A stretch of 64,000 nt of DNA from Alteribacillus iranensis (GTDB lineage Bacteria > Bacillota > Bacilli > Bacillales > Marinococcaceae): assembly GCF_900113025.1 (NCBI RefSeq), contig NZ_FONT01000001.1, forward strand, positions 372,001-436,000. Direction: 5' to 3'. Shown piece by piece: positions 61,806 through 64,000 of the stretch. The notes beneath the pieces are model-generated. The model worked only from the letters and a program-made list of their open reading frames with translations, was not told the origin of the DNA and did no database searches. Position 1 is the first letter of the stretch. Each line of letters opens with the position of its first letter. Made by a program: the position numbers and the translations under genes.

Positions 61806-63167
61806 ATGAAAGACACATACCTAGGAATAACTTCATTTGTTGCTGTCCTTTTATATATGGTGAACGTATTTGTATCTGCTCACTTTCTAGCTATTTTATA
61901 TAGTAGTTTGGCAGTCGTACTGCTTCTTTTTGCGTGGCGTCGGATGAAAAGTGGAAATAAAATAGTCGTTACGCTTCTATTGTTGGTAGGGAGTGTGCTT
62001 TTTTTATTTTATCGGCCCCCCTTACGAGAAATTTTGTTCAGTTTCGGAGAAAATCTTAACTTAATCGCATTGTTTGTTCTCATTCCTTTATTTGGAACGT
62101 TTATGTCGGAAGCCGGTTATTTACAGGATTTACAACGTACACTCCTTCAACGAGAGAGGGGAAAAAAATCACACCCCTATCGACTCGGATTTCTATTAAC
62201 AGCGTCCATGGGGTGGCTTTTAAATCTTGGATCGATGCCGCTCGTCTACAAGATTGGAGCGGAGAGTTTTTCATCCTTTGAAAACAAGAAATTAGGAATG
62301 ACGATTTTAAGAGGGTTTGGATTTTGTATGCTTTGGTCTCCTTATTTCGTGAATGTAGGATTAATTTTAATTCTCTACGATTTAACTTGGAGTCAAGTAG
62401 GAGGGTATGGGATTGCGATATCACTGATATACATACTAGTGGTCCTTTGCTTCTTTCCTGTGACACGTTTTAAGGAGGAGGAAGTGATCACAAATCAGGT
62501 TGCAGCAGATTCTATGAGCGATTCCACATCATCATCACTACATAAATTCGTATTATATATTGTGCTTTTGTTATTATTTTCGTTCGTTTTCGAAGCAATC
62601 CTTCCTGTCAATATGCTTACTGTCGTATCTATTCTCGCAGTGGTTTATCCGCTAGTATGGTCGCTGTGTATTAGACAGTTCCGTTCTTATATACAAGAGG
62701 CATCCGAATATGTACGCACTTCGTTTCCACGTATATATAATGAGATAGGAATATTTATTACAGCTGGTTTTTTCGGAGAGGCCTTGTCGAGAAGTAAAGC
62801 GGGAGATTGGCTCTCGCACATGATTTGGACGATGTCTCAAGGCATGATCCCCTTATTTATCCTTTTTTTAATTGGCAGTGTGATTTTGTTAGCTCTCTTA
62901 GGCATTCACCCTGTCATTATCATATTAGGGATTGGAAGTTCTTTAACACCTGAAGCGTTTGGAGTATCATCTGCTTTTATGGGGGTATTGCTGTTGTGCG
63001 CGTGGACATTGGCTACCCAAGTTACTCCTTTTTCCGGGTCTGTTCTTATGGCTTCCCACTTAATGAACGAAAAACCATTTCAAGTCATGAAGTATAACGC
63101 ACCTTTTATTCTCGTTTTATTAATTATTTTTACAGGAGTTCTCACCGTAATGAACACCTTCATGTAG
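61806..63167 (+). CDS. Multispan membrane permease, ion-transporter-like
   Basis: A 453-residue protein with about 12 membrane helices in two halves and re-entrant-like glycine stretches (SMGWLLNLGSMPLVYKIG and LLGIHPVIIILGIGSSL). The overall look fits the ion transporter superfamily (ArsB/NhaD/CitM relatives), but no family was recognised with confidence. GAAGGGAAG precedes ATG 61806. Being next to the ectoine-type cluster it could carry a substrate of that pathway, but a terminator separates them. Confidence 0.6.
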   Translation: MKDTYLGITSFVAVLLYMVNVFVSAHFLAILYSSLAVVLLLFAWRRMKSGNKIVVTLLLLVGSVLFLFYRPPLREILFSFGENLNLIALFVLIPLFGTFMSEAGYLQDLQRTLLQRERGKKSHPYRLGFLLTASMGWLLNLGSMPLVYKIGAESFSSFENKKLGMTILRGFGFCMLWSPYFVNVGLILILYDLTWSQVGGYGIAISLIYILVVLCFFPVTRFKEEEVITNQVAADSMSDSTSSSLHKFVLYIVLLLLFSFVFEAILPVNMLTVVSILAVVYPLVWSLCIRQFRSYIQEASEYVRTSFPRIYNEIGIFITAGFFGEALSRSKAGDWLSHMIWTMSQGMIPLFILFLIGSVILLALLGIHPVIIILGIGSSLTPEAFGVSSAFMGVLLLCAWTLATQVTPFSGSVLMASHLMNEKPFQVMKYNAPFILVLLIIFTGVLTVMNTFM

Positions 63168-63189
63168 AAGAGGAAGAGTAGGGATATAG

Positions 63190-64000
63190 ATGATAAATCG
63201 TGACAGTGTGTGGTTAAATTATTTCTTCGTTGTAGCGGTTATGATCTTATGGGGGTTAAATGTAGTGGCACTAAAAGTGCTTGTTGATCATATGCCTCCT
63301 GCAAGTATGCAAGCTTTGCGCGTACTAGCGGCGGGGCTTGTCATCGTCGTGATTATCACGTGGAACAGAGAATGGAAAAAGCTCAAGGCCACAGAATGGA
63401 AATACATGCTTATTGCTGCTGGACTGGGAGTAACGGCGCATCACTTGCTGCTTGCTTATGGACTGACACTGACATCCGCGGTGAATACGTCGTTAATATT
63501 AGCGTTAGTTCCTTTAACCACTTCCATTCTTGCTGTACTGTTCCTTGGTGATCGATTGACAAAATGGCGATTGTTTGGAGTGCTGCTTGGTTTTATCGGT
63601 GTATTTTTTATTAATGCAGCAGGGACTGGAAGCAGCATAGGTGCTTTATCTATTGGTGATATCATCGTATTTCTGGCAATGTTCGTACAGGCCGCAAGTT
63701 TTATTTATATTAAGAAAGCGACAAACACAGTGCAGCCCCGATTGTTAACAGGATGTATGTTTATTGCAGGGGCTCTAGGGATAGGGATGTACAGCGTATG
63801 GGCGGAACCTGGGGGATTCTTAAGGGTATTTGAAGCGCCTCTATATGTTTGGCTCGTGTTTCTAGGTTCTTCTGTCTTTGCTACAGCGTTAGGCCATCAA
63901 TTATTTAATCGCTCCATTCAAAAAATAGGAGCAGGAGAAACAGCAGTATTTAACAATCTCGTCCCTTTTTTTGGGCTAATCAGCTCAGCTGTGCTTTTAA
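63190..64000 (+). CDS. EamA/DMT family transporter, cut by the window end
   Basis: The first 270 residues of a drug/metabolite exporter of the EamA family: the tandem five-helix repeat is visible, with ILWGLNVVALKVL at the start and, in the second half, FATALGHQLFNRSIQKIG and AVFNNLVPFFGLI, both EamA signatures. The frame is still open at base 64000. It begins 22 bases after the permease stop, so the two may be co-transcribed. Substrate unknown. Confidence 0.88.
   Translation, partial: MINRDSVWLNYFFVVAVMILWGLNVVALKVLVDHMPPASMQALRVLAAGLVIVVIITWNREWKKLKATEWKYMLIAAGLGVTAHHLLLAYGLTLTSAVNTSLILALVPLTTSILAVLFLGDRLTKWRLFGVLLGFIGVFFINAAGTGSSIGALSIGDIIVFLAMFVQAASFIYIKKATNTVQPRLLTGCMFIAGALGIGMYSVWAEPGGFLRVFEAPLYVWLVFLGSSVFATALGHQLFNRSIQKIGAGETAVFNNLVPFFGLISSAVLL

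Noticed and set aside
1-64000. tRNA or rRNA genes
   Set aside because: No cloverleaf with the GTTC-type T arm and no rRNA-like GC-rich block was recognised by eye; a covariance search would settle this.

Overview
The window comes from a low-GC Gram-positive endospore former of the family Bacillaceae. The evidence is the gene order (ypjC-ypjD-dapB-mgsA-bshB1-bshA-cca-birA-panB-panC-dinG-ypmB-aspB-dnaD-nth, then ponA-recU), strong AGGAGG-type ribosome binding sites, bacillithiol genes, a RacA-like chromosome anchor and the sporulation-kinase protein KapB. A probable ectoine-degradation cluster and an acidic, Asn/Gly-rich tail on PBP1 fit a salt-adapted species, but that is inference. No rRNA, tRNA or CRISPR array was seen.

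Layout. 0-16 kb: conserved housekeeping block, mostly plus strand (YugP-type peptidase, YitT, MazG-like, lysine and bacillithiol biosynthesis, methylglyoxal synthase, CCA-adding enzyme, BirA, pantothenate genes, DinG, AspB, DnaD, Nth). Compared with Bacillus subtilis, panD, ypmA, asnS and ypoC are missing from their usual places. 16-25.6 kb: two-headed dynamin DynA, convergent ponA and recU, a second-type RemA, a RacA-like protein, YppE and a rhodanese. 25.6-26.2 kb: two palindromic intergenic repeats, one inside a MITE-like element. 26.2-40 kb: ordinary chromosome (amidohydrolase, drug exporter, TRIC channel, AarF/UbiB kinase, phasin-like protein, IlvA, CvfC, two PH-domain membrane proteins).

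40.2-48.7 kb is the unusual part. It holds a run of small, mostly plus-strand genes, each with its own ribosome binding site, separated by about thirteen diverged copies of one short site built on AAACGGGC(C/G) followed by a TTGAATA-like end. The site usually lies within about 35 bases after one stop codon and 20-90 bases before the next start. The run includes a tyrosine recombinase, a RelE/ParE-type toxin pair, a nucleotidyltransferase that looks like an antibiotic-modifying enzyme, several orphan micro-proteins of 40-90 residues, and a decayed duplicate of one of them. Some copies of the site are inverted repeats around the GGGCC core. I read this as an integron-like array of gene cassettes; this is a hypothesis. 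A reverse-strand membrane-protein pair and a YcdB-like gene interrupt it at 43.8-46.3 kb.

49-55 kb: a DUF2777-like protein, an MBL-fold hydrolase, a TelA-family protein with a partner, a DUF2203 protein, an NRDE protein and KapB. 55.4-61.6 kb: PucR-type regulator, M20 deacetylase, aldehyde dehydrogenase and an M24 enzyme very like ectoine hydrolase DoeA, together a likely ectoine/hydroxyectoine catabolic unit. The window ends with an ion-transporter-like permease and an EamA exporter cut by the edge. A second dispersed repeat family, with AAAGCGCAAGCGCC at one end and GGCGCTGGAGCTAGACA at the other, occurs at about 0.9, 32.9, 48.9-49.1 and 57.2 kb.
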